DNA from: Bacteriovoracaceae bacterium
GTDB lineage: Bacteria; Bdellovibrionota; Bacteriovoracia; Bacteriovoracales; Bacteriovoracaceae
Length of the DNA: 41,383 nucleotides
Reading direction: 5' to 3'
NCBI GenBank assembly: GCA_028101965.1
Contig: JAOHMI010000014.1
Coordinates: forward strand, 1 to 41,383
Part shown: positions 19,620 to 28,564 of the stretch, one piece after another
Layout: every line of letters starts with the position of its first letter
Numbering within the stretch: the stretch's first letter is position 1
Notes under the pieces: generated by a model
Databases searched by the model: none
What the model was told of the DNA's origin: nothing
The model's input: only the letters and a program-made list of their open reading frames with translations
Position numbers and translations under genes: made by a program

Positions 19620-19754
19620 GCCGTTAAGTAAGAGTTGACGACTTTTTAAAAACCTTTCGTGGCAATCATCTGATACAAATACTTTTTTCACATGATCAAA
19701 GTAATCAAGTTAAACCCCTGAAATTATACTATTAATAGACATTCAAGAGGATTC

Positions 19755-21449
19755 TTGAGAATCTTTAATGAGCAAAATACTATTCTCACGCCTTATGGAG
19801 GAGTCGTGTCCGATAATAAAGATGATGATCTAACCCGTATAGAAGATATGGCTTCCTTTGAACATGAAGAAGAAGCAGATATACCTCCTTTTCAAAACTT
19901 AGACGAAGGTGATGAAGAATTTAATTCTAATGAACTTCCTCCTAACCTTGAAGACGACCAAACCTTTCCAAACTCAACTTTTTCTCAGGACGATGAAAGC
20001 TTTAATGATGGGCCCCCTGATGAAGAAAGCTTTGGTTCAGAGGAATTTACAACAGGAGATGATGCAGTTTTTGATCAACCAGATGATTCTATTTTTGAAG
20101 AGCCAACCGACCCTAATATCGAATTTCCAAGCGATGCTAACTTTGGTCAAATTGAAGATGATGAGCCTTTAACAGACTTCTCTGCAGATAGTGATCAAGA
20201 ATTTTCCTCTAATGATTCAGTATCAGTAAATGAAGAACTAAACCAAGAAGAACTTAATCCAGTAGAAGAAGATATTGAAGAACCTGGAATGTTTCAAGAG
20301 ATGACTAGAGAATCAATCGATTCTCTAACACTATCAAATGATATTGAGGACAATACCAAACTAAAAAACAAAGAAGAAATTAAAGTCAAAGAAATAGAAG
20401 ACTCTCCTCAACCGCAAGCTCCTAAGGTAGAAAAAAAACCAGAACCCATTAAGCTAGATCCCATTAAAGCTTCAGAAATTAGCGAACCGGCAAAAAAATT
20501 AGTCATCCATTCAAATATTCTTGATGAAAAAAAACAAAAACAGGCCACTCCTCAACCGACTGAAAAATCCTTTGAAAGTACAAAGAAAATGGCAAATTCA
20601 GATAGTTTTGCCTACGCTCAAATTGCAGCAGAGGGGAACCCAGCTTTTTCAGTTATTCTCAAGGATATAAAGTTTCAAGAAGATGCTGATGATATTTTAA
20701 GATTGCTAAAAGAGTTTAAGGTAATAAAAAGTGCTGATGAGGAAAAAACTCGTACCGCGCTTAATCGTGGTTCTTTTTTAATTCCACGAGTTGGCGAGTA
20801 TGTCGCCATCTATCTATGCCAAAAACTAAGAAAGTATAATATTAATATTTTAATGGGACTATCTGACGAAATCCATGCTAGCGATCTCTACGACCGACAT
20901 GAGGAAATCGGTTTGATGAGTAAAGAGAATGTTTTTCAAAACAGACAAGATTATATCGACTTTGTTCAACGTCCCTATGGTGTACCTGAAAATATTATCG
21001 TCTCCACCAGTAACTATTTAGAGAGTTATAAGGTGCTTGAGCACCTCGGAGTCATTACTGAATACACTATCATAGATACAAAGTCTTCACCTCATTATCT
21101 TTCAATGGAAGATGATTTAATTGAGCACGCTCCCTTTATTCATCAAGACAAGCTCAAGCAACAGCAGATGATTAGGTTAAATCAAGAATCGTCTCAATCC
21201 ACACATGGCGGTTTAGAGCAAATATTCTCATCTTCATCTCAGGCCAGACATCAACAATCACCTAGTATAAATGATGTCTACAAAGACTTAACTGAAAAGC
21301 TCAAGCAGAATGCTATTAGTAGTGGCGCCAATGGAATAATAGGTATCAGCTTTCATATCACTCCTATATTTGCTCACGAAACTCAAGCCTTTGATAATAA
21401 ATATAGAATTACAGCAACAGGAAACTTAGTATGGTTGAAAAAGAAGTAA
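19755..21449 (+). CDS. Acidic multidomain protein with C-terminal YbjQ-like domain
   Basis: As drawn the protein has 564 residues starting at TTG 19755 (after AAGAGG). A GTG at 19806, behind GGAGGAG but with tight spacing, is an alternative that removes 17 residues. Residues 1 to about 200 are strongly acidic and low complexity, followed by a Lys/Pro-rich linker to 282. A compact domain spans 283-375 (FSVILKDIKF... SFLIPRVGEYVAIYLCQKLRKYNINILMG). The C-terminal part (about 413-564) resembles YbjQ/UPF0145: VSTSNYLESYKVLEHLG and ISSGANGIIGISF...YRITATGNLVWL, split by a 60-residue Gln/Ser-rich insert. Function is unknown; YbjQ proteins form ring-like pentamers. Its end overlaps the next gene by 19 bases. 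A TATACT at 19725-19730 may be the -10. Confidence 0.75.
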   Translation: MRIFNEQNTILTPYGGVVSDNKDDDLTRIEDMASFEHEEEADIPPFQNLDEGDEEFNSNELPPNLEDDQTFPNSTFSQDDESFNDGPPDEESFGSEEFTTGDDAVFDQPDDSIFEEPTDPNIEFPSDANFGQIEDDEPLTDFSADSDQEFSSNDSVSVNEELNQEELNPVEEDIEEPGMFQEMTRESIDSLTLSNDIEDNTKLKNKEEIKVKEIEDSPQPQAPKVEKKPEPIKLDPIKASEISEPAKKLVIHSNILDEKKQKQATPQPTEKSFESTKKMANSDSFAYAQIAAEGNPAFSVILKDIKFQEDADDILRLLKEFKVIKSADEEKTRTALNRGSFLIPRVGEYVAIYLCQKLRKYNINILMGLSDEIHASDLYDRHEEIGLMSKENVFQNRQDYIDFVQRPYGVPENIIVSTSNYLESYKVLEHLGVITEYTIIDTKSSPHYLSMEDDLIEHAPFIHQDKLKQQQMIRLNQESSQSTHGGLEQIFSSSSQARHQQSPSINDVYKDLTEKLKQNAISSGANGIIGISFHITPIFAHETQAFDNKYRITATGNLVWLKKK

Positions 21450-22615
21450 AAAGCGGAGAACACTTTGATGTTATCATCGTTGGTGGTGGCATCACAGGTG
21501 CAGGACTTCTCAAAGATATATGCTCTAATGGAAAGAAAGTTCTCATGATTGATAAGCATGAGTTTATGTCCCAAACGAGCTCACGTTCCTCAAAGATGCT
21601 TCATGGTGGTATTCGCTATCTTGAATCTCTTGATTTCAACTTAGTTAACGAAGCTTTGCAAGAGAAAATCTTATGGACAAAGTTAACTCCAAAGTATGCC
21701 AAGAGAATACCTTTTATTCTTCCAATTTTTAAAACTTCTAAATACCCTTTTTGGTTTTACCAACTTGGACTTGAGCTATATGACTTTTTATCTGAATACA
21801 AAAATGGTCAGCATCAAATTATTAGGCAAGATGAAATTTTATATTACGCACCAGATATACTTCAGTTAAATTTAAAGGGAGCTGGTATATATTTTGATGC
21901 AGTCATGAATGATAAAATGATTGGTATTCATGTCATAAAAAGAGCACTTAATAATTATCAAAATGCTGTTGCGCTAGAAAAGACCTCTATCACTTCCATC
22001 AAAAATGAAAATGATCAAGTCAGAATTAAAACTGCTGGAGAGAATAATCTAGAACTAACAGCTTCAGATATTGTTTTTGCCACGGGTCCTTTTACCGATC
22101 AACTTCTCAAAGATTTAAATATCCCTTGGGAAGATAAGATGCTTCTAAGCAGAGGATCCCACCTTTGGCTAAAAAAAGATGCTCTCAATATCAAGTATCC
22201 AATCGTCATTCAATCTTATGATGATAGAGTCATTTTCGTAATCCCCCACTCTGATCGAATATTAGTCGGGACAACAGAGCTTCCTTATTCGGGAGACCCG
22301 GCAAAAGCAGAAATTACTGAAGAAGAAATTAATTATCTTATTGATGAAGTTAATTTCTTTTTTCCAGGAAAAAAAGTTGATAAAACTAGCATTATTGATT
22401 CCTACTCAGGAGTCCGCCCACTAGTTAAAGAAGAAGGGAAGAAGCATGGGAAAGTTAGTCGAACGCATAAACTCTTCCATCCTTACCAAAACACCCATGT
22501 AATTATTGGTGGAAAATACACCACTTTCAGAGTCATGGCCCAAGATACAACTAAGCATATTTTCAGCAAAAATAAGTGGTCTTATCGTGAGAACGGTTTT
22601 TTTGATTATCTCTAA
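21431..22615 (+). CDS. Short FAD-dependent glycerol-3-phosphate dehydrogenase-like protein
   Basis: This 394-residue protein belongs to the GlpD/DAO family. The FAD-binding dinucleotide motif VIIVGGGITGAG is at residues 14-25. GlpD-typical stretches follow: SSRSSKMLHGGIRYLE, DRVIFVIPHSDRILVGTTE and IGGKYTTFRVMAQD. It ends right after that last motif and lacks the roughly 120-residue C-terminal cap of classical GlpD, so it is a short form; quinone coupling and substrate are less certain. Its ATG lies inside the preceding YbjQ-like gene, a 19-base overlap that implies coupled translation. A weak hairpin follows the stop. Confidence 0.85.
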   Translation: MVEKEVKSGEHFDVIIVGGGITGAGLLKDICSNGKKVLMIDKHEFMSQTSSRSSKMLHGGIRYLESLDFNLVNEALQEKILWTKLTPKYAKRIPFILPIFKTSKYPFWFYQLGLELYDFLSEYKNGQHQIIRQDEILYYAPDILQLNLKGAGIYFDAVMNDKMIGIHVIKRALNNYQNAVALEKTSITSIKNENDQVRIKTAGENNLELTASDIVFATGPFTDQLLKDLNIPWEDKMLLSRGSHLWLKKDALNIKYPIVIQSYDDRVIFVIPHSDRILVGTTELPYSGDPAKAEITEEEINYLIDEVNFFFPGKKVDKTSIIDSYSGVRPLVKEEGKKHGKVSRTHKLFHPYQNTHVIIGGKYTTFRVMAQDTTKHIFSKNKWSYRENGFFDYL

Positions 22616-22637
22616 ACTTTAGTTAAAGAATCTCAAG

Positions 22638-22664
22638 GTTTCTGAGTGAAGAAAAGACAGAAAC
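22638..22664 (+). terminator. Weak hairpin after the GlpD-like gene
   Basis: Arms GTTTCTG (22638-22644) and CAGAAAC (22658-22664) are perfectly complementary with a 13-base loop. No U-tract follows directly, so this is only a candidate terminator. Confidence 0.25.
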
Positions 22665-22739
22665 ACGTTTAAATTTTGAGCAAATCCAGTAGTTTCTACA
22701 GAAAAACATCTTTTTTTAGTGAACTCCATTGATTCTTAC

Positions 22740-22745
22740 TATAAT
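22740..22745 (+). promoter_or_regulatory. Probable -10 box for the secreted phosphatase gene
   Basis: A perfect TATAAT lies 19 bases before the ATG at 22765. No good -35 box was found at 16-18 bases upstream. The Shine-Dalgarno AGGGG (22753-22757) follows. Confidence 0.35.
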
Positions 22746-22764
22746 AGTTCTAAGGGGTTAAAAC

Positions 22765-24162
22765 ATGTCTTTAAAATATTACTTACGAGTAATCTTTCTT
22801 TTTTGTCTATCCAATCTTGCATTCTCAAATAATGCGATGAAGACCTATTATGTTATTGGAGACCTTCACGGAAACTTCAAGGCGATGAAGCTCGCCTATT
22901 CTTATACCGAAGTTATTAATTTAGACTCAATACAAATCAATCATTTTGATTGCTTCAACAATAATTACTACTCTCAAGAGAGTCAGAAATGTATGAATGA
23001 TTTAGTCGATTTAGTTCAGGTTAATTTTGATGAAAACAAACTGATTGAGACTTATATTTACCAAATGGGAGATCTCTTCGATAAGGGTCAATTTGATATT
23101 GAGCTCTTATTGATATCTGAGGCCATTCTCAAAAAAGTTGCCCAGCAGAACTTTCAAAACCTTCATGTAAAATTCTTTATCGGAAACCACGAATATTTAC
23201 GCTCAACAATCTCTAATGAGGTCTACCGACAAAGTTTAATAGATGTTTACGGAAGAAGGTTTGGCACTCAAATGGTTACGTCTCGTGCAAGGCACTTGAC
23301 CCCATTAAAGAAATCCGAAAAACCTCCACTGTTTGATACTTTAAACTTCCTCAAGATTTCTCCAATAAATAATATGAATAAGGGTGGGTACGCTAGCCTA
23401 TTAAATAATCCTTACTATCGTCCAACAATTCTCCAAAGTGATAGGATTATATTCAGTCATGGGGGAATCAGTGACCATTTTATTCAAAGTAATATTTCAG
23501 AACCAGAAGATGCAGATGATACATTTGAAGAAATCAATTCTAAAATAGCTGATTGGTTTACCACTCATTCTTTTGCAGGAGAAGATAAACACTACCATGA
23601 AACTATTTTGAACAATAAACCATTGCATAAAGCTGGCCCACTTTTTTACCGTGTTAGAGATAATAAGCAAATTTATAGCGAAAGCAATAAAGATCAAAAG
23701 AAACGTCACAATTTAGAGAATCCAAATCATAGTTGTGAAGTTATGCATGGAGATAAAACTAAAATTACTCCAGGGTCTATGTATGACAAGCTAAAACTAA
23801 AATTAAATACTGACTTTCTTATTGTTGGCCATACTTCTCGCGATCCAAATGATGAATTTGATGGAAAAATAAGAGGAAAATGTTTTTATCGTTCTCTTCG
23901 GCCATTTAAAGAAAATCCTTTTAGAATTCCCCTTGTTTATATTACTGATACAGGAATCAATGGGAAAACCACAGGAAAAGAATTAGAAAGAAGGTCGCAA
24001 ATTCTTAAAATTGATATTTGCTCAAATGATGTGAAAAAATTCTCAATTCTTCCAAGTTCGCCTTATAAGGGTACTAAGTTTTCAAACTTGGCCTCCTCCC
24101 CCTACGAGGGACAAGAAGAATATTTTGGTTTTGCCAAAGATCCTTCTTGTCCAGATAAATAA
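22765..24162 (+). CDS. Secreted PPP-like metallophosphatase
   Basis: This 465-residue protein starts with a signal peptide (about 1-21) and keeps the full calcineurin/PPP motif set: IGDLHGN (D33, H35), MGDLFDKG (102-108), IGNHEYL (140-146), FSHGGISD (H232) and IVGHTSRD (H356). The order and spacing resemble the Shewanella-like branch of PPP phosphatases, with Lys replacing Arg in the usual GDxxDRG. It is likely an active periplasmic or secreted phosphatase. The C-terminus carries two copies of L-x-SSPY-x-G spaced 13 residues apart. ATG follows AGGGG with seven bases of spacing. It converges with the Hsp20 gene with only 8 bases between stops. It is the second exported phosphoesterase in the window. 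Confidence 0.85.
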   Translation: MSLKYYLRVIFLFCLSNLAFSNNAMKTYYVIGDLHGNFKAMKLAYSYTEVINLDSIQINHFDCFNNNYYSQESQKCMNDLVDLVQVNFDENKLIETYIYQMGDLFDKGQFDIELLLISEAILKKVAQQNFQNLHVKFFIGNHEYLRSTISNEVYRQSLIDVYGRRFGTQMVTSRARHLTPLKKSEKPPLFDTLNFLKISPINNMNKGGYASLLNNPYYRPTILQSDRIIFSHGGISDHFIQSNISEPEDADDTFEEINSKIADWFTTHSFAGEDKHYHETILNNKPLHKAGPLFYRVRDNKQIYSESNKDQKKRHNLENPNHSCEVMHGDKTKITPGSMYDKLKLKLNTDFLIVGHTSRDPNDEFDGKIRGKCFYRSLRPFKENPFRIPLVYITDTGINGKTTGKELERRSQILKIDICSNDVKKFSILPSSPYKGTKFSNLASSPYEGQEEYFGFAKDPSCPDK

Positions 24163-24170
24163 GAATCATT

Positions 24171-24599
24171 TTAATCCAAAGTTATTTTTCGTGACGTGGG
24201 CGAACTCTTTTTTCCAATCTCTAAATTTAATTCTCCGTTGTTAAATTCAGCTTTTATTCTCTCGATATCCATATCTTCTGAAATTTTAAAACTTCGTTCA
24301 AATTGCCCATATCTTCTCTCGGTATAGTCATTAGACTTTACTTCGGTATGCCTCTCACCTTTAATATTTAGATATCCATCTTTAACTTCCACATCAACAT
24401 GCTCTTTGTTAACTCCTGGCAAATCTAGACTAATAAGAAAAAAATCACCTCGGTCTGAAATATGACAGACTGGAGCATGCCGTTTTTCAGCAACTTCATT
24501 TCCATCTCGACCATTGAATGCTTGATAAAACAAAGAAAAGGGATCATGATCCCAAAAAGAATTTAAGTCACGTTGTCTATTTCTCATTAAATTATTCAT
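24171..24599 (-). CDS. Small heat shock protein, Hsp20/alpha-crystallin family
   Basis: This 142-residue protein has a short N-terminal arm (NSFWDHDPFSLFYQAF) and an alpha-crystallin domain: SDRGDFFLISLDLPGVNKEHVDVEVKDG... YLNIKGERH... YGQFERSFKI... FNNGELNLEIGKK. The G-x-L signature appears as NGELNLEI. The C-terminal IxI-type anchor is not obvious (RKITLD). Such proteins form oligomers that hold unfolding proteins. ATG follows GGAGG with six bases of spacing. No convincing heat-shock sigma promoter was seen upstream. Confidence 0.95.
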   Translation of the reverse strand: MNNLMRNRQRDLNSFWDHDPFSLFYQAFNGRDGNEVAEKRHAPVCHISDRGDFFLISLDLPGVNKEHVDVEVKDGYLNIKGERHTEVKSNDYTERRYGQFERSFKISEDMDIERIKAEFNNGELNLEIGKKSSPTSRKITLD

Positions 24600-24739
24600 C
24601 TAAAACCTCCGTCAGATGTGTTAAAAAAAGTTTTAGGCGCCTTTTCTATTATTAAGTTAAGAGCAATTATTTGTTTTGCAAGGTTTTAGATCGAAATTTT
24701 TTATGATAGATTGTGTTTTTAATATTTTAGAGGATAAAA

Positions 24740-25150
24740 TTGAAAAGCATAGTCATTTACTTTTTAGCAGCTTTTTTTCTTTTGCAATCATATGCCCAAG
24801 CAAACTTTGGAAGGCAATATATCCAATGCTCACGAAAACCAGGGAATGAATCTTTGGTGATCAATTTGCAGAAACACAATCACAACTTAACTTATCACTC
24901 TGGAAGTAAAGAATCGAAAATATTAAAATCACCTTTAACTCAAAAAATGTATTTAATCAGCAGTACCGGTCGATATATAACCTTCTCAAATAACCAATCG
25001 CCTATCCAAGAAACAGTTAAAATCCCCACACCAAACTATGGAAGAAACCAAAGAGGTTTTGAAGTCATTTATGAACGATTTAATATCGTCAATGATATCA
25101 TTTCAGAAGTTAACTTTCTGTGCTTCTCTAAACTATTGGGAGAATTATAA
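24740..25150 (+). CDS. Small secreted protein of unknown function
   Basis: This 136-residue protein starts at TTG behind AGAGGA and has a clear signal peptide (MKSIVIYFLAAFFLLQSYAQA). The mature part of about 115 residues is basic, with two Cys (IQCSRK and FLCFSK) placed so that they could bridge the two ends. No family is recognised. The next gene on the same strand encodes a lipoprotein, 184 bases further on. Confidence 0.65.
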   Translation: MKSIVIYFLAAFFLLQSYAQANFGRQYIQCSRKPGNESLVINLQKHNHNLTYHSGSKESKILKSPLTQKMYLISSTGRYITFSNNQSPIQETVKIPTPNYGRNQRGFEVIYERFNIVNDIISEVNFLCFSKLLGEL

Positions 25151-25303
25151 CCCTTGATCGAATGACTAAAGCCAGAGAAAATCTTTCCTAAGACATGTAA
25201 AAATTTCAACATTTTACCGATGAATAGTTTCATTGTATGAAAAGTTAGTATCCCAGAATCCGTAATCATTTCATTCAATTTTCCTCTAATTTTAGATAGA
25301 GAA

Positions 25304-25309
25304 TATAAT
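25304..25309 (+). promoter_or_regulatory. Probable -10 box for the lipoprotein gene
   Basis: A perfect TATAAT lies 25 bases before the ATG at 25335. The sequence at -35 (TTCCTC at 17 bases) is poor, so only the -10 is claimed. Confidence 0.3.
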
Positions 25310-25334
25310 GTCTGTCCCAAGGTAAAACATAAAT

Positions 25335-25940
25335 ATGAAACAAAAATCATGGCTAAAGTTGGCCCTAATATTGAGTGCTGTAGGATGTGGTAAGGCTTTT
25401 AAGCTTAAGCCCAAAAATAGCAGCAAAAATAAGCCCACTTCCTCTAAGAAGGATGAGTTGCTAAGTACATTACATTATAGTTGGCATAAGCTGGACACTT
25501 ACAATTCAGATGAAGAGAACAAAGGGATTGGCTATACTCAGAGTACATCATATAAGGAAGAAACTCCTTTATCTGATACTTCTGAAAGTACAGAAGAAAC
25601 TACTTTTTTCTACGACCAATCGGACAGATTGATCAAGGTAAAATCTAAATTATTCAAGTTGGCCAAAGATTCAAAGCTTAAAACAAAAATATTTGAGCAC
25701 ACGGGAATGTTTTCAGAAGTTGTTGAGCTTTTAGATGGAAAAAATAAGCTTTCTCCTAGAGCAATTAAACAGTTTTATCAGGAATGCGAAGATATCATAA
25801 AGAAATATGGTGACCGCCCCAAATTTGAAATTAAACTTTCACTCAATCCTCTTCAATTAATTAGGCGCTGTTTTTCTAAAAACAAAAAAGATGATAGCAA
25901 GGATGGAGTTGAAGATATCGATATGTTCGTTTGGCGTTAA
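25335..25940 (+). CDS. Predicted lipoprotein of unknown function
   Basis: This 201-residue protein has a type II signal peptide: basic MKQKSWLK, hydrophobic LALILSA and lipobox SAVGC, so Cys18 should be lipidated. The mature N-terminus is Lys/Ser-rich (KPKNSSKNKPTSSKKDE), a flexible tether, followed by an acidic and then helical domain. No family match is apparent. It probably sits on the outer membrane facing the periplasm. It converges with the ALDH operon, with 74 bases between stops and no clear terminator. Confidence 0.65.
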   Translation: MKQKSWLKLALILSAVGCGKAFKLKPKNSSKNKPTSSKKDELLSTLHYSWHKLDTYNSDEENKGIGYTQSTSYKEETPLSDTSESTEETTFFYDQSDRLIKVKSKLFKLAKDSKLKTKIFEHTGMFSEVVELLDGKNKLSPRAIKQFYQECEDIIKKYGDRPKFEIKLSLNPLQLIRRCFSKNKKDDSKDGVEDIDMFVWR

Positions 25941-26014
25941 TGCTAAATTAAATATCCAATACTGAAGTTTTTCGACACTAAAAGTTTAAAGTTATTTAAG
26001 GTTCTATTAAAAGA

Positions 26015-26860
26015 TTAGATTCCTATGGGATGCCAAACAGTTTTGACTTCAACAAAATTAATAACACGATTTATATCTTGAGTGGTTTTTGAAGTAATAT
26101 TATTAATTCGCTTCATATTTTCAACACCAAGAAGTTTTATTTTGGCCAATAGATCTTTTCGCTCAGATTGAAAATAAATTCCTTGGACTTCCATATGTGA
26201 CCCAATAGTTTCAGCTAATTCTTCTAAATCTCCGGAAAGAAGGTTAATCGTCCCTGCAGGCACGTCAGAAGTCGCAAAAATCTCCCCTAAAATCGTCGTC
26301 ATAATAGGGTTTTCTTTGTTCAACAAAGCAATTACTGAGTTTCCAGTACAAAGTAGTGAAAAGATGTGGTCTATTAGACGAACGAAAGAAAAGTTTTCAT
26401 TCTCTATATAAGCAATAATCCCCATAGGCTCTGGGGTTGAAAAGTTATGATAATTAGAGTTTACAGGATTTACTGCTCCTAAAACTTGCGTATACTTATC
26501 ACATAATCCTGCATACCAAACCATGGTATCAATGGCCTTTTGAATTTCCTCTTTTGCAGCTTCTTCTGGCATTCCCAGAACTTCAACAAAGTTATCGACT
26601 AAGTCTAGATATCTTCCTTGGGTCATTTCAGCAACTCGATAAAGAATTTGAGATCGGTTATAAGCTGTCCGAGAAGACCAATTCTTAAATCCGCCTTTTG
26701 CTTTGTCCACAGCATTTCGAAAATCTTTTCGAGTTGCTCCGCAAACACGAGCATATTCAATATTATTAAAGGGACAAAAAGAATAAGTTCGCCCTGATTC
26801 TGAACGAATAAATTCTCCACCCACAAACATTTTAACTGTTTTTAAAACTTCAATATTCAT
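26015..26860 (-). CDS. Truncated aldehyde dehydrogenase-like protein without catalytic Cys
   Basis: This 281-residue protein aligns by motif only with the N-terminal part of aldehyde dehydrogenases: MFVGGEFIRSESG, YNRSQILYRVAEMTQ, a degraded substrate/NAD region EPMGIIAYIENENFSF (PWNFP in active enzymes), and PAGTINLLSGD. It ends before the region holding the catalytic Cys and Glu. Its ATG shares one base with the stop of the full ALDH (TAATG), so the two are coupled and probably form a complex. Paired ALDHs next to deoC occur in other bacteria. It is more likely a structural or regulatory subunit than a decaying pseudogene, since the frame is clean; that is inference. Confidence 0.8.
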   Translation of the reverse strand: MNIEVLKTVKMFVGGEFIRSESGRTYSFCPFNNIEYARVCGATRKDFRNAVDKAKGGFKNWSSRTAYNRSQILYRVAEMTQGRYLDLVDNFVEVLGMPEEAAKEEIQKAIDTMVWYAGLCDKYTQVLGAVNPVNSNYHNFSTPEPMGIIAYIENENFSFVRLIDHIFSLLCTGNSVIALLNKENPIMTTILGEIFATSDVPAGTINLLSGDLEELAETIGSHMEVQGIYFQSERKDLLAKIKLLGVENMKRINNITSKTTQDINRVINFVEVKTVWHPIGI

Positions 26861-28539
26861 TATTTCACCTCTACGTAAGGAAACATTCCCATTCGACCGC
26901 CCTCACGGCCAAAACCTGATTCTTTAAAACCACCAAACGGACTTGCAGCATCAAACTTATTATATGTATTGGCCCAAATAACACCTGCTTTAAGTTTAGC
27001 GGCCACATGATGAATTTTTGATCCTTTTTCAGACCAAATACCTGCAGCTAAACCATAGTTCGTATCATTGGCTTTTTGGATAGCCTCTTCTGTGGTTCTA
27101 AAAGTCATGATCGAAAGAACGGGGCCAAACACTTCAGTTTTTGAAAGTGTACAACTTCCCGATTGGTCCCAAAAAATAATAGGATTAAAGAAGTTTCCAG
27201 TTTTAGGAACACTTCCTTCTCTTTCCCAAAACTCTCCCCCCTCTTTTTTACCTAACTCCACTAACATTTTGATCTTCTCAAGCTGCTCTTTGGAATTTAT
27301 TGCTCCAAGGTCAGTATTTTTATCTAGAGGGTCTCCAATTCTAATTTGATTGATTCTTCTTTTTAACTTTTTAATCACTACATCTTTAATCGATTCTTCT
27401 ACTAATAAGCGAGAACCAGCACAGCAAACATGTCCTTGGTTAAAAAAGATTCCATTAATTACACCTTCAATAGCTGAGTCAATTGCCGCATCTGCAAATA
27501 TGAGGTGAGCACTTTTTCCGCCTAATTCCATGGTTAATTTTTTACCTGTATTTGATACGTTTCTTAAAATCAATTTTCCAATATCAGTTGAACCAGTGAA
27601 AGCAATTTTATTTACATCATGATGCTCAGCTAAGTGTGCTCCAGTTTCACCTTCTCCTGTAATAATATTTACCACTCCAGGAGGGAGCTTCGCTTCAGAA
27701 AAAATTTCTGCTAATCGCAGAGCTGTTAGCGATGTTTGCTCAGCTGGTTTCAAAACCACAGTATTACCTGCCGCCAATGCTGGTGCAATTTTCCATGCGG
27801 CCATCATCAATGGAAAGTTCCAAGGAATTATTTGAGCACAAACCCCAATTGACTCCACTTCTTGACCTGGAATTAAATAATCAAGTTTATCGGCCCATCC
27901 TGCATAATAAAAAAAGTGTTGGGCCACTAAAGGCATATCAACATCTCGACTTTCTTTAATTGGCTTCCCACTATCAAGAGTTTCAAGCACAGCTAGTTCA
28001 CGAGATCGTTCTTGTATAATTCGCGCAATTCGAAAAAGATATTTTGCTCTCTCTGTTCCTGTTAGTTTAGACCAGGTATTTTCATAGGCAGACCGAGCAT
28101 TTTCAACTGCGATGTTCACATCTTCTTTACCGGCCACGGCAATTTGTGAAATTTCTTTTTGATTAGCTGGATTTACACAAGGAATATATTTTTTTGTTCG
28201 AGGAGAAACAAACTCTCCACCAATATAGAGATTATATTTGGATTGAATCTCTACTTTCGTCGACTCAGGAGCAGGAGCATAATTAAAGATCATTCCCTTT
28301 TTCACTGACTTCGTCTTCGTTTTAGTTGTATTTTTAGTTGTCTTTACATTTGCTGCTTGAATTACTTTAGTCGTTGTAACAGCTTTTATCGTATTTTTCT
28401 TAGCCACCTTTTTTGTCACTTTTTTAGTGACTTTTTTAGCTGCTTTCTTAGTTTTCTTTTTTATTCCACTAGTTTTCTTTGAAGACTTAATCAACTTAAT
28501 GGGAATTTTCTTATTTTTCTTTTCGATCTTAGCTTTCAT
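26860..28539 (-). CDS. Aldehyde dehydrogenase with lysine-rich N-terminal tail
   Basis: Three ATG codons stand in a row; the third (28539) has the right seven-base spacing from AGGA, giving 559 residues. Residues 1 to about 81 are extremely Lys/Thr/Val-rich with KKVTKKVTKKVAKK, like a histone H1 or Hc1-type tail. The ALDH core begins near YNLYIGGEFVSP. Motifs: IIPWNFPLMMAAWK, FTGSTDIGK, TMELGGKSAH (general base Glu, about residue 338) and FNQGHVCCAGSR (catalytic Cys, about 372). With DeoC upstream, the likely substrate is acetaldehyde released from deoxyribose-5-phosphate. Gap to deoC is about 20 bases; the next gene overlaps by one base. The tail is not part of the family fold. Confidence 0.9.
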   Translation of the reverse strand: MKAKIEKKNKKIPIKLIKSSKKTSGIKKKTKKAAKKVTKKVTKKVAKKNTIKAVTTTKVIQAANVKTTKNTTKTKTKSVKKGMIFNYAPAPESTKVEIQSKYNLYIGGEFVSPRTKKYIPCVNPANQKEISQIAVAGKEDVNIAVENARSAYENTWSKLTGTERAKYLFRIARIIQERSRELAVLETLDSGKPIKESRDVDMPLVAQHFFYYAGWADKLDYLIPGQEVESIGVCAQIIPWNFPLMMAAWKIAPALAAGNTVVLKPAEQTSLTALRLAEIFSEAKLPPGVVNIITGEGETGAHLAEHHDVNKIAFTGSTDIGKLILRNVSNTGKKLTMELGGKSAHLIFADAAIDSAIEGVINGIFFNQGHVCCAGSRLLVEESIKDVVIKKLKRRINQIRIGDPLDKNTDLGAINSKEQLEKIKMLVELGKKEGGEFWEREGSVPKTGNFFNPIIFWDQSGSCTLSKTEVFGPVLSIMTFRTTEEAIQKANDTNYGLAAGIWSEKGSKIHHVAAKLKAGVIWANTYNKFDAASPFGGFKESGFGREGGRMGMFPYVEVK

Positions 28540-28564
28540 CATCATATCCTTTAATCTTACTCAT

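Noticed and set aside
24600-24739. Heat-shock (sigma32-type) promoter upstream of Hsp20
   Set aside because: A CTTGCAAAA element exists on the minus strand, but no CCCCAT-like -10 is found at the right distance.
25069-25350. 93-codon minus-strand frame between two exported-protein genes
   Set aside because: It overlaps the end of the 24740 gene and the start of the lipoprotein gene, and the product has no recognisable domain.
28297-28539. Separate histone H1-like gene fused by a sequencing error
   Set aside because: The Lys-rich segment is in the same frame as the ALDH with no stop or frameshift, and the only good Shine-Dalgarno is before the tail.
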